From contig NZ_JAAMTH010000009.1 in NCBI RefSeq assembly GCF_018283455.1, positions 99,707 to 163,706 of the forward strand: 64,000 nt of DNA, written 5' to 3'. The position numbers were made by a program, and so were the translations under genes. Shown here piece after piece: positions 16,309 to 26,201 of the stretch (the stretch's first letter is position 1; the number at the start of each line of letters is the position of its first letter). Below the pieces are notes generated by a model, which was given only the letters and a program-made list of their open reading frames with translations, made no database searches and was not told the origin of the DNA. The stretch is from Planococcus sp. MSAK28401 (GTDB taxonomy: Bacteria > Bacillota > Bacilli > Bacillales_A > Planococcaceae).

Positions 16309-16347
16309 AAAAACACCTTCATTTGAATAGATGAGGGTGTTTTTATT
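16309..16347 (+). terminator. Intercistronic terminator after pilin gene
   Basis: AAAAACACCTTCAT (16309-16322) pairs with ATGAGGGTGTTTTT (16331-16344) over 14 bp with one G-T pair and T-rich sequence after. Partial read-through is needed to express the remaining secretion genes from the upstream promoter. Confidence 0.8.
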
Positions 16348-16372
16348 CTTTATACGGAGGGAGTCAATATAA

Positions 16373-16702
16373 ATGAGAGTTGCTAAAGTACCGGTCGATA
16401 TGTCCAGTGAACAGAAAGAAATCATGGGAGTTATTTCAAAACGACAGCTGATCTATTTGGTCGTTGGAGGCATTCTTTTATACACCTACGTTCCATTTGT
16501 ATATTTACTGTTCGCAAAAATCTCATGGTTTATCGGAGCGGTAGCTGCAATGATCAGCGCCACGCCGGTAATCTTCTCTATAATATTTCTCGGTTTTGTA
16601 AAAGTCGGTAAGCATAACATGAATCGCGATACTTACTATTGGATCGTGCTTCAAAGAAAAACTCAATACGGAAGCTGGAGAAAGGGGCGTTTAGAAGAAT
16701 GA
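16373..16702 (+). CDS. PrgI-family (VirB3-like) membrane protein
   Basis: 109 aa. The N-terminus Val-Pro-Val-Asp-Met-Ser and the Lys-Arg-Gln-Leu-Ile-Tyr-Leu-Val-Val-Gly-Gly motif are typical of the PrgI family. Two adjacent membrane helices (about 27-50 and 54-76) and a basic C-terminal tail with Tyr-Trp-Ile-Val-Leu-Gln-Arg-Lys also fit. PrgI proteins replace VirB3 in Gram-positive conjugation systems and usually sit next to the VirB4 gene, as here. GGAGGGAG precedes the ATG, and its stop overlaps the next start (ATGA). Confidence 0.85.
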   Translation: MRVAKVPVDMSSEQKEIMGVISKRQLIYLVVGGILLYTYVPFVYLLFAKISWFIGAVAAMISATPVIFSIIFLGFVKVGKHNMNRDTYYWIVLQRKTQYGSWRKGRLEE

Positions 16703-17592
16703 AAGACCTTTTGTTCTTAGTAATTTTACTGCTTGTTATGTACATCATCGCAAAGATAGCGATGAAAGAACCTATCCTACCCTGGAAAGAATCTAAAAAA
16801 GGCAATCAAAAATACAAAGGTAAAGTGAATAAGAAAAAGCAAAAAAACGATGATGAGGAGGAAGTCGAAGCCAATCCATTTAAAGACTTTTTCCCAAATC
16901 TAGTAGGAATAGAAAACCACATGATTGTTCAACACGGAAATGTATTTTCAATTATGGCCGAAGTTCAACCCGTGAACTACTTCCTTATGAATCCGGAAGA
17001 GCAAGAAGGCGTAGATGCTGTTTTTGAAACCTGGTTGGCGCAAGTGAATAGCGTTCGCTGGTACTTGCAAAACCGCTTCGTAGATTTAACGGATCCGATT
17101 GAAGAAATTCAAAGAACCATGCAGGAAGAGGACGACTTAAATCCGCTGGCTCGCGAATACGGAGAAAACTTAATTCGCGACTTGCAAGATTGGCAGACTT
17201 CTACTCCGAGATATGAAACGAAGCGATTCATGATTTTTGATTACACGATTGATGAAAAAGACATTAAAGCCGAGACACAGGAAGAACTTGAAGAAAAGAT
17301 TGTTGAAAAAGCCTTTAGTGAGCTTCATCGACGTGTTACTGCTGCTCAAATGCAATTACGAAAAGCGAATATTGAAGTGCAACTGCTCACGACTGACGGA
17401 ATTTCAGAAGTGATGTACTACCAGTTCAATAGAAGAAAGGCGTTAAAAAATCGGTACAAAAACTTTGAAGAGAAAGAAAAGTTATCTCTATATGTAACAG
17501 CCGATCAAAGCGATTCGAAAATAATGGCGGTAAAAGGTGAAATAGAGCAAGCAGAAGAGGCAGCGAAAGTAGCTAAGGAAAAAGCTAGTTAA
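16699..17592 (+). CDS. TraD/TrsD-like conjugation protein (VirB4 N-terminal-like)
   Basis: 297 aa from the ATG at 16699, which overlaps the PrgI stop and is preferred over an in-frame ATG inside the PrgI gene. One membrane helix (residues 2-18) is followed by a basic Lys-rich linker and a soluble domain beginning near Asn-Pro-Phe-Lys-Asp-Phe. That domain has a Val-Gln-His-Gly-Asn-Val strand pair like the N-terminal part of VirB4/TraC proteins. The C-terminus is a charged coiled coil. Its position between PrgI and VirB4 matches the TraD/TrsD-type gene of staphylococcal plasmids. It is probably a membrane-anchored partner of the ATPase. Confidence 0.6.
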   Translation: MKDLLFLVILLLVMYIIAKIAMKEPILPWKESKKGNQKYKGKVNKKKQKNDDEEEVEANPFKDFFPNLVGIENHMIVQHGNVFSIMAEVQPVNYFLMNPEEQEGVDAVFETWLAQVNSVRWYLQNRFVDLTDPIEEIQRTMQEEDDLNPLAREYGENLIRDLQDWQTSTPRYETKRFMIFDYTIDEKDIKAETQEELEEKIVEKAFSELHRRVTAAQMQLRKANIEVQLLTTDGISEVMYYQFNRRKALKNRYKNFEEKEKLSLYVTADQSDSKIMAVKGEIEQAEEAAKVAKEKAS

Positions 17593-17621
17593 ACCTATTT
17601 GGAGAAGGGAGTTATCACACG

Positions 17622-19706
17622 ATGAAAAAGAAGAAATTCGGAAGAAAGAACAAACAAAATGAAGCGGACGTGTTGGAAGAAACACCAATTGATGAAAAGA
17701 AACTTCCAATCAATCAAGTCCCGGACATTTGGGATGTGATGTCACCGGAAGGACTTTCAATTAAACGTACATCAGATGATATGGGAATTATAAAGCAATC
17801 ACTTGGAACACAAACGTTTTTCCGTCCTTTCTATGTGACGCGAGAAGGCTTCCCGAGAAAGATGCAAACTAATTGGCTATACGCCCTTACTTCAAGCGGA
17901 GAAATCGATTTAATGATTCATGTTAATAAAGTAGCTAAAAATGAAGCGATACGAATGCTGCAAAAGCAAAACACCATCATCAAATCGAACTTGCAGTTTC
18001 AGCTGAAACGGGGAAATCAAGACTCGGTTATGGACAATCGCACAAAAATTGCTGATACGGAAATGTTGATGGAGGAAATTCAGTTCAGTGACAATGACGC
18101 TTTCAATGTAGCGATTACAGGGACGGTATATGGAGATAGTGAGCGAGAGCTTAATAAGTACAGTGAATATATCGAGGATGAAATGAGCTCCAAGTTTTTC
18201 ACGCTTGCTTCAACGTGGGGAAGAGTGAAGAAAGGATTTCGAAGTGTATCTCCAATTGCTCTCAATGAAATCCACGATGCAAACCGAAACTTAGATCGTC
18301 GAGCGCTAGCAACCTTTTCTCCTTTTATTAGCGGAAGCGGAAAATTTAATGGCGGTGTACCACTTGGAAAAAATCGAATCACAGGACAAAAAGAATTCTA
18401 TAATGCGTTCGGTACTCCAGAAAACCGGCCAGAAAACTACAATATGTGCATCTTCGGCATATCAGGGTCCGGAAAATCACTCGGACTTAAATTGCTATTG
18501 TCGAGAGAAACGACCGGAGCAGCTGTCTATTCAAGACTAATTGATGTAGAAGGCGAGTTTAACAAAATCGTCAAACGATTAGGTGGAGCGGTGGTCAACC
18601 TGTCAGAAGAAAGCACCACTCGAATTAATCCATTAGCAATGAATGTTTCAAACGTTCCGATCGAGGACAATCAGGACGATGAGGAACTGGAACTTTTAGA
18701 AAATGCGGATCAACGAGAAATCATCGAAAAGAATGGAAAGAAATACATTTCATTTGTTCCGATTCGCGAAAAAATTAATGAAGGTCTAGACTTCTTCGAC
18801 ATCATTTGCCGAGGGAAAAACCAAGAAAAAGACGGGCTTACAGTATTTGAACAAAACTACATTGAGGAAGCTTTGAAATCCATCTATGACAAGCTGGGTT
18901 ATTCTACACACCCTTCATCTTTATATGAAGAAGTGCCGAAAGAAGTAAACGGCATGATCATTCAATCAAAGGTTAGAAAGGCAGAACCGACCATCAGTGA
19001 TGTTTATCAATATCTCACTGAACACTTTGGTGATAAAGGAAACTGCGAGCGTTTACTAGCAGCTATCAGACCATTTTTACGTGATGGCTCTAAGCCGATT
19101 TTCGATGGCCAAACGTACTTAGGCGAAGAGGATGTTGACTTACACGGCGCAAGGCTAGTTAGTTTCAACATTTCTCAGATGGAAGAAGGGTTCCTGCGGC
19201 CAATCGCTTATCACGTCATTCTTAACTACATTTGGGAATACTTCGTGAAGAACGTCGATAACGAAGAGAAAAAGAAAATCATCTATGCCGATGAATTCTG
19301 GACGATGGTTGATAACGAACAAACAGTTTCATTTGCAGAAAAAGTTGCTCGCCGAGCGCGGAAACGTAATGCCGGCCTAAGAGTCGCTTCACAAGATGTG
19401 CAACGAATTCTAGAATCTCCAAAAGCACGAGCTGTTATTCAAAACTCTCATACAACGCTTTTCTTAAAGCAGAATCGAATTGACTTGAAATTGATTGCGG
19501 AAAACTTTGATTTATCGCAAGGAGAGCTAGATACCTTGTTCCAGAATCCGGATAAGGGTGAGGGGATTTTAAGAACAGGTCGCTCATCTGTATGGCTTCA
19601 AACCGATCCATCGAAAGATGAAATTGTGTTCATCGAGAGCAACACGGCCCATGTCGAAATGCATCGAAAGCGAAAAGAGTTTAGTAAAGAGACATATTAC
19701 AGTTGA
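17622..19706 (+). CDS. virB4: VirB4/TraE-like conjugative ATPase
   Basis: 694 aa, normal for Gram-positive VirB4. The N-terminal CagE/TrbE/VirB-type domain runs to about 260. The Walker A loop Gly-Ile-Ser-Gly-Ser-Gly-Lys-Ser is at 279-286, Walker B Ile-Ile-Tyr-Ala-Asp-Glu at 553-558, and Arg-Lys-Arg-Asn-Ala-Gly-Leu-Arg with Ser-Gln-Asp-Val-Gln further on. It powers pilus or channel assembly at the membrane. GAGAAGGGAG precedes the ATG. It follows the TraD-like gene by 29 bases and the VirB6-like gene follows by 15, so all are one operon. No coupling protein (VirD4) gene is in the window. Confidence 0.95.
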   Translation: MKKKKFGRKNKQNEADVLEETPIDEKKLPINQVPDIWDVMSPEGLSIKRTSDDMGIIKQSLGTQTFFRPFYVTREGFPRKMQTNWLYALTSSGEIDLMIHVNKVAKNEAIRMLQKQNTIIKSNLQFQLKRGNQDSVMDNRTKIADTEMLMEEIQFSDNDAFNVAITGTVYGDSERELNKYSEYIEDEMSSKFFTLASTWGRVKKGFRSVSPIALNEIHDANRNLDRRALATFSPFISGSGKFNGGVPLGKNRITGQKEFYNAFGTPENRPENYNMCIFGISGSGKSLGLKLLLSRETTGAAVYSRLIDVEGEFNKIVKRLGGAVVNLSEESTTRINPLAMNVSNVPIEDNQDDEELELLENADQREIIEKNGKKYISFVPIREKINEGLDFFDIICRGKNQEKDGLTVFEQNYIEEALKSIYDKLGYSTHPSSLYEEVPKEVNGMIIQSKVRKAEPTISDVYQYLTEHFGDKGNCERLLAAIRPFLRDGSKPIFDGQTYLGEEDVDLHGARLVSFNISQMEEGFLRPIAYHVILNYIWEYFVKNVDNEEKKKIIYADEFWTMVDNEQTVSFAEKVARRARKRNAGLRVASQDVQRILESPKARAVIQNSHTTLFLKQNRIDLKLIAENFDLSQGELDTLFQNPDKGEGILRTGRSSVWLQTDPSKDEIVFIESNTAHVEMHRKRKEFSKETYYS

Positions 19707-19721
19707 GGGGAGGCTTTGTAG

Positions 19722-22700
19722 ATGTTTGACATGGTAAGTGAAAAGTTAATTCAGATTCTTGAAGAATCTTTACTATGGATGTTCGAAAGCTTTATTTCCC
19801 CTTTTGCTGATTTGCGCTTGATCACTACATTGATTTTCGGAAGAGATGAGGATTTAAGCTCGGTTTGGGGAACGTTCCGGCCAGACGAATTAGCTCTTGC
19901 ATTAGGACCGGTGTATTACACCGTAATGGGCTTAGCGGGCATTGTGCTTTTATCCCTAATTGCGGTCAATGGCGCAAGGATTAGTTCATCTGGAAGAAAC
20001 CCACAGACACGAAACGTTCTAACAGATTTTCTAAAAGATTTACTTTTTGTAGGAATCGTTCTACTGAATCTCCCTGTTATATATGATCTGCTCTTTGCGA
20101 TCAATATGAATATAGTGGATTTGTTTTCATCCGTTTACGACACAGAAGAAGTAACTCGTTTTTCGAGTTCATATGAGGATATGTCAGGTGCTGCAGGTTC
20201 GAGCATAGGAACACTAGGGCTGATCTTCGTATTTTTGATACTCACTGGGTTAACGTTGTGGGCGAATCTTTATTACTTGATGAGAAAAGTGACGTTAATC
20301 ATTTTGATGGCTCTTGGACCGCTCATGGTGGTGATGTGGTTACTGCCACAATTTAAGAATCTAACAGGAGCTTGGTTCCGCGAATTGATAGGCTCAATTT
20401 TTGTTCAGGCAGTACATGCTTTTGTTTTCTTCACTATAGCCACAGTATCTTCAGCAGATTCTAGTTTCATTGGAACAGTCATGGTATACGTGCTATTCAT
20501 TCCTATCACTGAAAGTATCCGCCGTTTGCTAAGCGTGGGTGGAGATATGCAAGGTGGACTAGCGAAAACAGGTGCTATGTTCGGCATGGCAGGACTAGCG
20601 GGTATGGCAGGCTCTATAAAAGGGGCAATGAATGATAAGAGCGTCATGGGAGCTATTCAAGAAGCATACAAAGGCGGTTCCGGTGCTATGAAAGGAAAAA
20701 GTAAATCCGGAGAAGATACCGAAAATGGTGCGGACAGCTTGAAAAATACCCTCGGTGCAAACGCTGGTAGTGATGTTGGCTCTGATACTAAAGCAGAAAA
20801 AATGTTGAAAACCGGAGATATATTCTCGAAAGGCGGCAAAGCGGTCATGGGAATGGCCGGTTCTGTTGCCGGTATGGGATTAGGTCCGGTCGGCGCAATG
20901 GCCGGTGCTACGGCAGGTTTTGCAGCTGGAGGTGCGCTTGGTGGGGTTACCGGTAGAGCGGGAGCAGCATTAGCTCAAGGAGCCGCTTCTCGATTAGAGA
21001 AAGGGAAAGAAGCCGCTTCCGGAGTTCCAAAAGAGGGTTCGGCTGAGTTTGCTGATGCTGTAGCAGATACAGAAACAGCTAACTGGGCAAAAGAAAATAA
21101 AGACTCCATCATGGCGGATTTGAAAGAGCGATTCCCTAACGCAAGTCCAGCAGATTTGGACAAGAAATTTGATGGCATACAAAAAGAGAAAAGAGCCGGC
21201 TTCTATCAAGGGGCCCAGGCTAACTTCAAAGAAGCCAATGCAAATGCGAAGAATGATGCACTTGGTAAAGATCTCGCAAACTCTTCCGCTCTTGCACTTG
21301 CTGACAAATGGGGAGAAAACAACCAGCAAGATTTCTTCGATCAGTATGACCAGGAACAACCTCAAAAGGCTGGCGAATCGAGAGGTAACTACCAGGCACG
21401 AAGAATGAATGCATTTAATGACAAAAAGGCTGAAATGCGCGGAAAGTTCCATGATGCCGGAATTGAAGCGCTAAATGGTAAAGGGCTAGACGAGCCAATG
21501 TCCAAAGAAACGTTTTTGAAAAATCTTGCACCAGCTGCGAGTAAACTGGCCGGCGTAACTAATCAAGATGGTTATTCAAATGCGATTAGAGGTGCAATTG
21601 ATGATACGCAAGCCAATAGCAACAAGTTTGCTGCCAAAGATTTAGCAAATGCTTCTTCGACAGCATTAACAAATAATTGGGCAAAGCAAAACAAAGATAA
21701 TTTCATGAATGATTTCGAAAAAGAGAATCCTAGACAGGCATCAGAATCTGAATCTGATTATCAATCACGAAAGAATACGGCCTTTAATAACAAAAAAGCT
21801 GATATGCAAAAAGCATTTTATGGAGCGGCAGTTGAATCTGCTGGGGGCGAAAGTGCTCTTGAATCCAAAATTGAGCCAAAAGCGTTTAGCGATCGTTTAG
21901 CTGCCAACGTTCAAAAAGTAGAAGGCGTTTCCCAACAGAGCGGATATTCGGAGGCAGTTGCTGGCGCGATTAAAACAACGCAAGCGAATGATGGCAAAGC
22001 CCCTGCGAAAGATTTAGCAAATGCATCTTCTGAAGCTTTAACGAATAACTGGGCTAAGCAAAATAAAGGTGCGTTCATGAGCAACTATGAACAAGCGAAT
22101 CCACAACTAGAAAATGAAAGTGATTCAGCTTACCAAACACGTAAAAATACCGCTTTTAACTCGAAGAAGGCAGATATGCAAAAGGCTTTCTACGGAGCGG
22201 CAGTCACTTCAGTTGGCGGTGAAAATGCTTTAGAGACAAGCATTGAACCAAAAGCATTTAGCGAACGTCTTGCCACGAATATTCAAAAAGTAGAAGGCGT
22301 ATCTCAACAATCTAGTTACAACGATGCGATCAAAGGAGCTATCCCTGTTGGGCGCGCGAACGGTGGAAAAGTGATTGCAAAAGATTTAGCGAACAATTCT
22401 GCGGCCGCTCTCACAGGGAATTGGGAACAGCAAAACAAAGAATCCTTCATGAACGATTATGCAACCCAGAATCCTCAAGCAGAAGGTGAATCGAACGTTG
22501 CCTTTCAACAAAGAGGTGCAAAAGCATTCGCAACTAAGAAGGCATCAATACAGAAAGCTTTCTACGGGGCAGCAGTCCAATCTGTAGGTGATGAAGCTAA
22601 CCTAGAAAATGCTATATCTCCAGATGAATTCTCTAAGAACCTAAGCGGCAATATTCAAAAGGTTGAGGGTGTCGGAAACGAATATCAAACTGCAATGACA

Positions 22701-24218
22701 AATGCAGTAAACAACCTATCAGGTATGCAAATGACATCGCAAAAGGGTCAACCGAATATTCCGTATCTAGCGAGTGGAATGGCGAATGCAGCTGTTAAAA
22801 AACAGGAAAACGCTTATGTGGCTGATCAAGTTGCACAAGGAGTTACACCATCGTCTGCGGTTTCTGATTGGGATAACAATCACGCTATGCCAGCCTATCA
22901 AAAAGCGGTCGATACCTATAACGATTCCTTATCGGGCATTAGTAACATGAAGTCACTAAATCAGGCTTCAGGGCCGATGGGCAATATTGGACAATCTGTA
23001 GGGCGTAAGATTTCACAGGGGGCTGCATTTACTGGGGCTGCAACCGGAATAAGTGGCTTTGCAAAAGGTGTCACAGACTTAAAAGAAGCGACTGTAAAAG
23101 GCACAACAGCAATAGGAACAAACATGGTTAACAGCGTTTATAACGAGGAAGGGAACAAATTGGCTAATGGCTTTAAAGCAATTGGTCCGTCAATAAAAGC
23201 AGGACATTCAGAAGCCATTCAAACATTGGCCGATGCAAACGGCGGAGCGGTAAATGCACAAGCGGCAGTCAGCAACAACTTAGGATATGGCGCTGCAATC
23301 GTTGCGGGAGCGGGTGGATATCGAGCCGGCAAACGTATGGCGAATAAGTTATCTCCATACAAGTCAGCTGTCCAAGAATCAATTTCGTCTCCAAGCGAAG
23401 TCATGCAAATGGCTCAAACTATCACGGATGATCGAGGCAATACGCAAATCGCTCCTGGAGCTGTTAGACAGGTTATTACTCCTGAAGAATCTTACATCGA
23501 AGTGAAAACCAATAGCGGAGAAAATCGGGTGGTTTCTCGTAAAGGGGCTGGTCATCCAGGACTGCGCAAAGGAGAAGCAGTATATCAAGATCTCCAAATG
23601 CAAGATGACTCGCTGGTAGTAAGCAAACCTAAGGGCTCACAGACAAGCAGTTATCGCTTAGATAGTGGTGGCGGTAGAATCCCATCCAATGTGTCTGTTC
23701 AACAAAATCCGAATAGCTTACTAGGTACAGGGCAGACGAATTCACGACATACACCTATCAGTAAGAAAAATGTTCCGCTCTTTAACCAACACGTCGATTC
23801 AGGAAGCTTCTATGTTGAAGATATGGCTCAAGCTGGATTGGAAAATGTGCAAGTAGTTGTAGAGAAGGATCGTCAGTTTGTAACTGCTCAAAAAGAGGGC
23901 AAGACTTTTCGGGTGTCGCCAGTATATGCCGGTGACAGTCGATTAGGAACAAACGAATCTCGTACAATTCCGATGCAAATATCGAATAACAAAATTAAGC
24001 CAAACATTGCTAAAGGCTCGAATGTGGCAGTTGATTCCTATGTAGCAGGAAGTGATATTCCTGAAGACTATTACACATCAAACAGTTTGGGAGGAATGTT
24101 CCCGAACAATGATTATTCGAATATGATACCTAACAAACAAATGGAACGAGTACGACGGACACAGCAAAAACGCTCGAACTTAGACTCTGTAAGAAGAAAA
24201 CAAGGCATATTGGGGTGA
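19722..24218 (+). CDS. VirB6/TrbL-like polytopic membrane protein with repeat-rich C-terminus
   Basis: 1498 aa. Residues 1-300 contain about six membrane helices in the VirB6/TrbL pattern. A Gly/Ala-rich segment follows at 290-430 with a further hydrophobic glycine-zipper stretch. Residues 517 to about 1010 consist of four tandem repeats of 123-124 aa, each beginning Asp-Leu-Ala-Asn-x-Ser and containing Asn-Trp-x-x-Gln-Asn-Lys and Gln-Lys-Ala-Phe-Tyr-Gly-Ala-Ala. The C-terminal third is soluble and beta-rich with polar segments. VirB6-like proteins form the inner part of the transfer channel; the repeats could reach into the cell or across the wall. It ends 7 bases before the hydrolase gene. 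Confidence 0.85.
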   Translation: MFDMVSEKLIQILEESLLWMFESFISPFADLRLITTLIFGRDEDLSSVWGTFRPDELALALGPVYYTVMGLAGIVLLSLIAVNGARISSSGRNPQTRNVLTDFLKDLLFVGIVLLNLPVIYDLLFAINMNIVDLFSSVYDTEEVTRFSSSYEDMSGAAGSSIGTLGLIFVFLILTGLTLWANLYYLMRKVTLIILMALGPLMVVMWLLPQFKNLTGAWFRELIGSIFVQAVHAFVFFTIATVSSADSSFIGTVMVYVLFIPITESIRRLLSVGGDMQGGLAKTGAMFGMAGLAGMAGSIKGAMNDKSVMGAIQEAYKGGSGAMKGKSKSGEDTENGADSLKNTLGANAGSDVGSDTKAEKMLKTGDIFSKGGKAVMGMAGSVAGMGLGPVGAMAGATAGFAAGGALGGVTGRAGAALAQGAASRLEKGKEAASGVPKEGSAEFADAVADTETANWAKENKDSIMADLKERFPNASPADLDKKFDGIQKEKRAGFYQGAQANFKEANANAKNDALGKDLANSSALALADKWGENNQQDFFDQYDQEQPQKAGESRGNYQARRMNAFNDKKAEMRGKFHDAGIEALNGKGLDEPMSKETFLKNLAPAASKLAGVTNQDGYSNAIRGAIDDTQANSNKFAAKDLANASSTALTNNWAKQNKDNFMNDFEKENPRQASESESDYQSRKNTAFNNKKADMQKAFYGAAVESAGGESALESKIEPKAFSDRLAANVQKVEGVSQQSGYSEAVAGAIKTTQANDGKAPAKDLANASSEALTNNWAKQNKGAFMSNYEQANPQLENESDSAYQTRKNTAFNSKKADMQKAFYGAAVTSVGGENALETSIEPKAFSERLATNIQKVEGVSQQSSYNDAIKGAIPVGRANGGKVIAKDLANNSAAALTGNWEQQNKESFMNDYATQNPQAEGESNVAFQQRGAKAFATKKASIQKAFYGAAVQSVGDEANLENAISPDEFSKNLSGNIQKVEGVGNEYQTAMTNAVNNLSGMQMTSQKGQPNIPYLASGMANAAVKKQENAYVADQVAQGVTPSSAVSDWDNNHAMPAYQKAVDTYNDSLSGISNMKSLNQASGPMGNIGQSVGRKISQGAAFTGAATGISGFAKGVTDLKEATVKGTTAIGTNMVNSVYNEEGNKLANGFKAIGPSIKAGHSEAIQTLADANGGAVNAQAAVSNNLGYGAAIVAGAGGYRAGKRMANKLSPYKSAVQESISSPSEVMQMAQTITDDRGNTQIAPGAVRQVITPEESYIEVKTNSGENRVVSRKGAGHPGLRKGEAVYQDLQMQDDSLVVSKPKGSQTSSYRLDSGGGRIPSNVSVQQNPNSLLGTGQTNSRHTPISKKNVPLFNQHVDSGSFYVEDMAQAGLENVQVVVEKDRQFVTAQKEGKTFRVSPVYAGDSRLGTNESRTIPMQISNNKIKPNIAKGSNVAVDSYVAGSDIPEDYYTSNSLGGMFPNNDYSNMIPNKQMERVRRTQQKRSNLDSVRRKQGILG
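21270..22720 (+). repeat. Four in-frame tandem repeats (~370 bp) in the VirB6-like gene
   Basis: Units begin at 21270, 21639, 22011 and 22383, each coding for 123-124 residues. The second and third are most alike and the first most diverged, pointing to older and younger duplications. Each unit has a conserved tyrosine-containing Lys-Ala-Phe-Tyr-Gly-Ala-Ala core, except that the first reads Lys-Phe-His-Asp-Ala-Gly. Confidence 0.85.
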
Positions 24219-24225
24219 GGACTGA

Positions 24226-26163
24226 ATGAGAATAGCAGGTGAACAAAAAGCTCAAGAAGAATCCGCCCTGAAGCGAGGCGCCAAAAACGTTGCGAAGAAA
24301 CAAGCGAAAAAGCTTGGCAAAAAGGCGCTGAAAAAGTACGGCAAAGTCGCAGCAAAAGCTGCGGCAAAGGCCGGCCTTGCAGGAATAAAGGCTGTTATTT
24401 CTTTCCTAATTGGCTTGGGAGCTCCAGTAATTCTTACGATCATTGGCGTGTTGCTATTTATCGTCTTGGTCCTTGTAGCTACATCCATGCTATTTTCATG
24501 GGGAGAGAGTACAGATCTTGAATCGGATGCTTACGAATTGAAAGAGTACATCGAGCAGGCATCTTACAATTCGATTGATCAATCAAAAATCGAACAACGC
24601 CCTTATCAAGTTCCACCTGAATTAATTGTTTCTGCAATGCAAATTTATGAAGCAAACAGCGAAAAGAGTGCTTCATCAAAAGAAGCGGTCGATTTATTCG
24701 TAGAAGCTTTAAAACCAACGTTTAACTATACAGTAAGAGAAGGTTATGTTGAATCTGAACAAACAACGTGTAAAAAAGGTGAATGCGATACAGTCAAAAA
24801 CAAAATACCATTTGAAATGAATTTGTTTACTTCTGTACAAGCATGGGACCGAACGATGGAAATAGATAATACAGCTCACTATAACGATTGGCAAGAATCG
24901 GTGCTTCATAAGACGGATTACGAAAAAACACCAGTCAAAGATGAAGATGGAAACATCATCCCTGGCGAGTATTGGTGGAAGCCGATTCCTTATACGATTA
25001 CTACAAAATCCCGCTCACAAACCTTTGTATCGACTCCTGCTGAAACAATGGATTATTCCTATTTTGATACGGTTCTGCGCGGTGAACCTTTCAATTATGG
25101 ACAAACAGACATCCAAATGGTTGAAGCGATTTATATGGCCACTGGGGGCGATATTCGCTATTCAGAATGGGCATCAGGTAATTCCTTCATTGGATTCGAT
25201 GGAACGGTCGTACCCGGCAGCAGCATACCGACAGAGTTTATGGAAGTCTATCTTGCTGCAGAAAAAGCTTATAGCGTGGAATGGTATTATCTGGCCGCTT
25301 TTCATTATGTAGAGACGGCTTTCAGTACACACCCCACGATGATCTCATCGGCCGGTGCAGTAGGTCATATGCAGTTTCTTCCTTGTACATGGGTTGGGTG
25401 GGGATACCCGGGATGTAACGGGAACGGTTCATTCCAAATACCTGAGAAAGACATGAACGATCCCATCATTATTCAAAAATACGGCGGTTACGGAATTGAC
25501 GCTGATAAAAACGGCAAGGCAAGTCCATGGGAGATAAAAGATGCCATCTTTGCAACCGCTCGCTATATGAACGCAATGGGATGGCAACGGGGTAAAGATG
25601 CGGCGATTTTCAATTACAACCGGAGTCACGCCTATGTCGACAAGATTAATGAATATGCGAACAAGTTTAAGTCTGAAGCAACTTTAAAACCTGCTGATGG
25701 TGAAATTCCAAAACTGGTACCAGGCTCCTTTATGCGGCCGACAATCGGTAGAAATTCGTCCCCTTATGGTCCGCGTTCTTTAGGGTCACGGAGTTTCCAT
25801 TACGGGATGGATATTGCAAGTACAACCGCTCCTCCGGTAGTAGCAGTTGCAAATGGAGTAGTCACTCGTTCAGTCACAGGATGCCCGCAAAACGGACGGT
25901 TAGGAAGTACGTGCGGTGGCGGATGGGGCAATCACTTGTGGGTTAAATTCAATGTTGGTGGCAGAACCTACGAAGCGGTTTATGCCCATTTGTCCAGAGT
26001 GGCCGTATCCCAGGGTCAAACAGTTACACAGGGACAAATGCTCGGAAACATGGGGAACAGCGGAAGTTCAACCGGAATGCATTTACATTTCGAATTACAC
26101 TCACCAGCAAGGACGGGAAATAGCAATGCGCTAAATCCGGCTCTTTACATTCCAATGAATTGA
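24226..26163 (+). CDS. Bifunctional lytic transglycosylase and M23 peptidase (VirB1-like)
   Basis: 645 aa. A Lys/Ala-rich cytoplasmic N-terminus is followed by a membrane helix (about 60-90) and an extracellular spacer with a Cys pair (Cys-Lys-Lys-Gly-Glu-Cys). An SLT-like transglycosylase domain has catalytic Glu in His-Tyr-Val-Glu-Thr-Ala and the Gly-Ala-Val-Gly-His-Met-Gln-Phe motif. A C-terminal M23/LytM domain has His-Tyr-Gly-Met-Asp and His-Leu-His-Phe-Glu-Leu-His zinc motifs. It cuts glycan and peptide bonds so the transfer channel can cross the wall. It follows the VirB6-like gene by 7 bases. Confidence 0.92.
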   Translation: MRIAGEQKAQEESALKRGAKNVAKKQAKKLGKKALKKYGKVAAKAAAKAGLAGIKAVISFLIGLGAPVILTIIGVLLFIVLVLVATSMLFSWGESTDLESDAYELKEYIEQASYNSIDQSKIEQRPYQVPPELIVSAMQIYEANSEKSASSKEAVDLFVEALKPTFNYTVREGYVESEQTTCKKGECDTVKNKIPFEMNLFTSVQAWDRTMEIDNTAHYNDWQESVLHKTDYEKTPVKDEDGNIIPGEYWWKPIPYTITTKSRSQTFVSTPAETMDYSYFDTVLRGEPFNYGQTDIQMVEAIYMATGGDIRYSEWASGNSFIGFDGTVVPGSSIPTEFMEVYLAAEKAYSVEWYYLAAFHYVETAFSTHPTMISSAGAVGHMQFLPCTWVGWGYPGCNGNGSFQIPEKDMNDPIIIQKYGGYGIDADKNGKASPWEIKDAIFATARYMNAMGWQRGKDAAIFNYNRSHAYVDKINEYANKFKSEATLKPADGEIPKLVPGSFMRPTIGRNSSPYGPRSLGSRSFHYGMDIASTTAPPVVAVANGVVTRSVTGCPQNGRLGSTCGGGWGNHLWVKFNVGGRTYEAVYAHLSRVAVSQGQTVTQGQMLGNMGNSGSSTGMHLHFELHSPARTGNSNALNPALYIPMN

Positions 26164-26201
26164 TCAATATATTGAAATCTGTTTAAAAAAGGGGTGATCG
26201 C

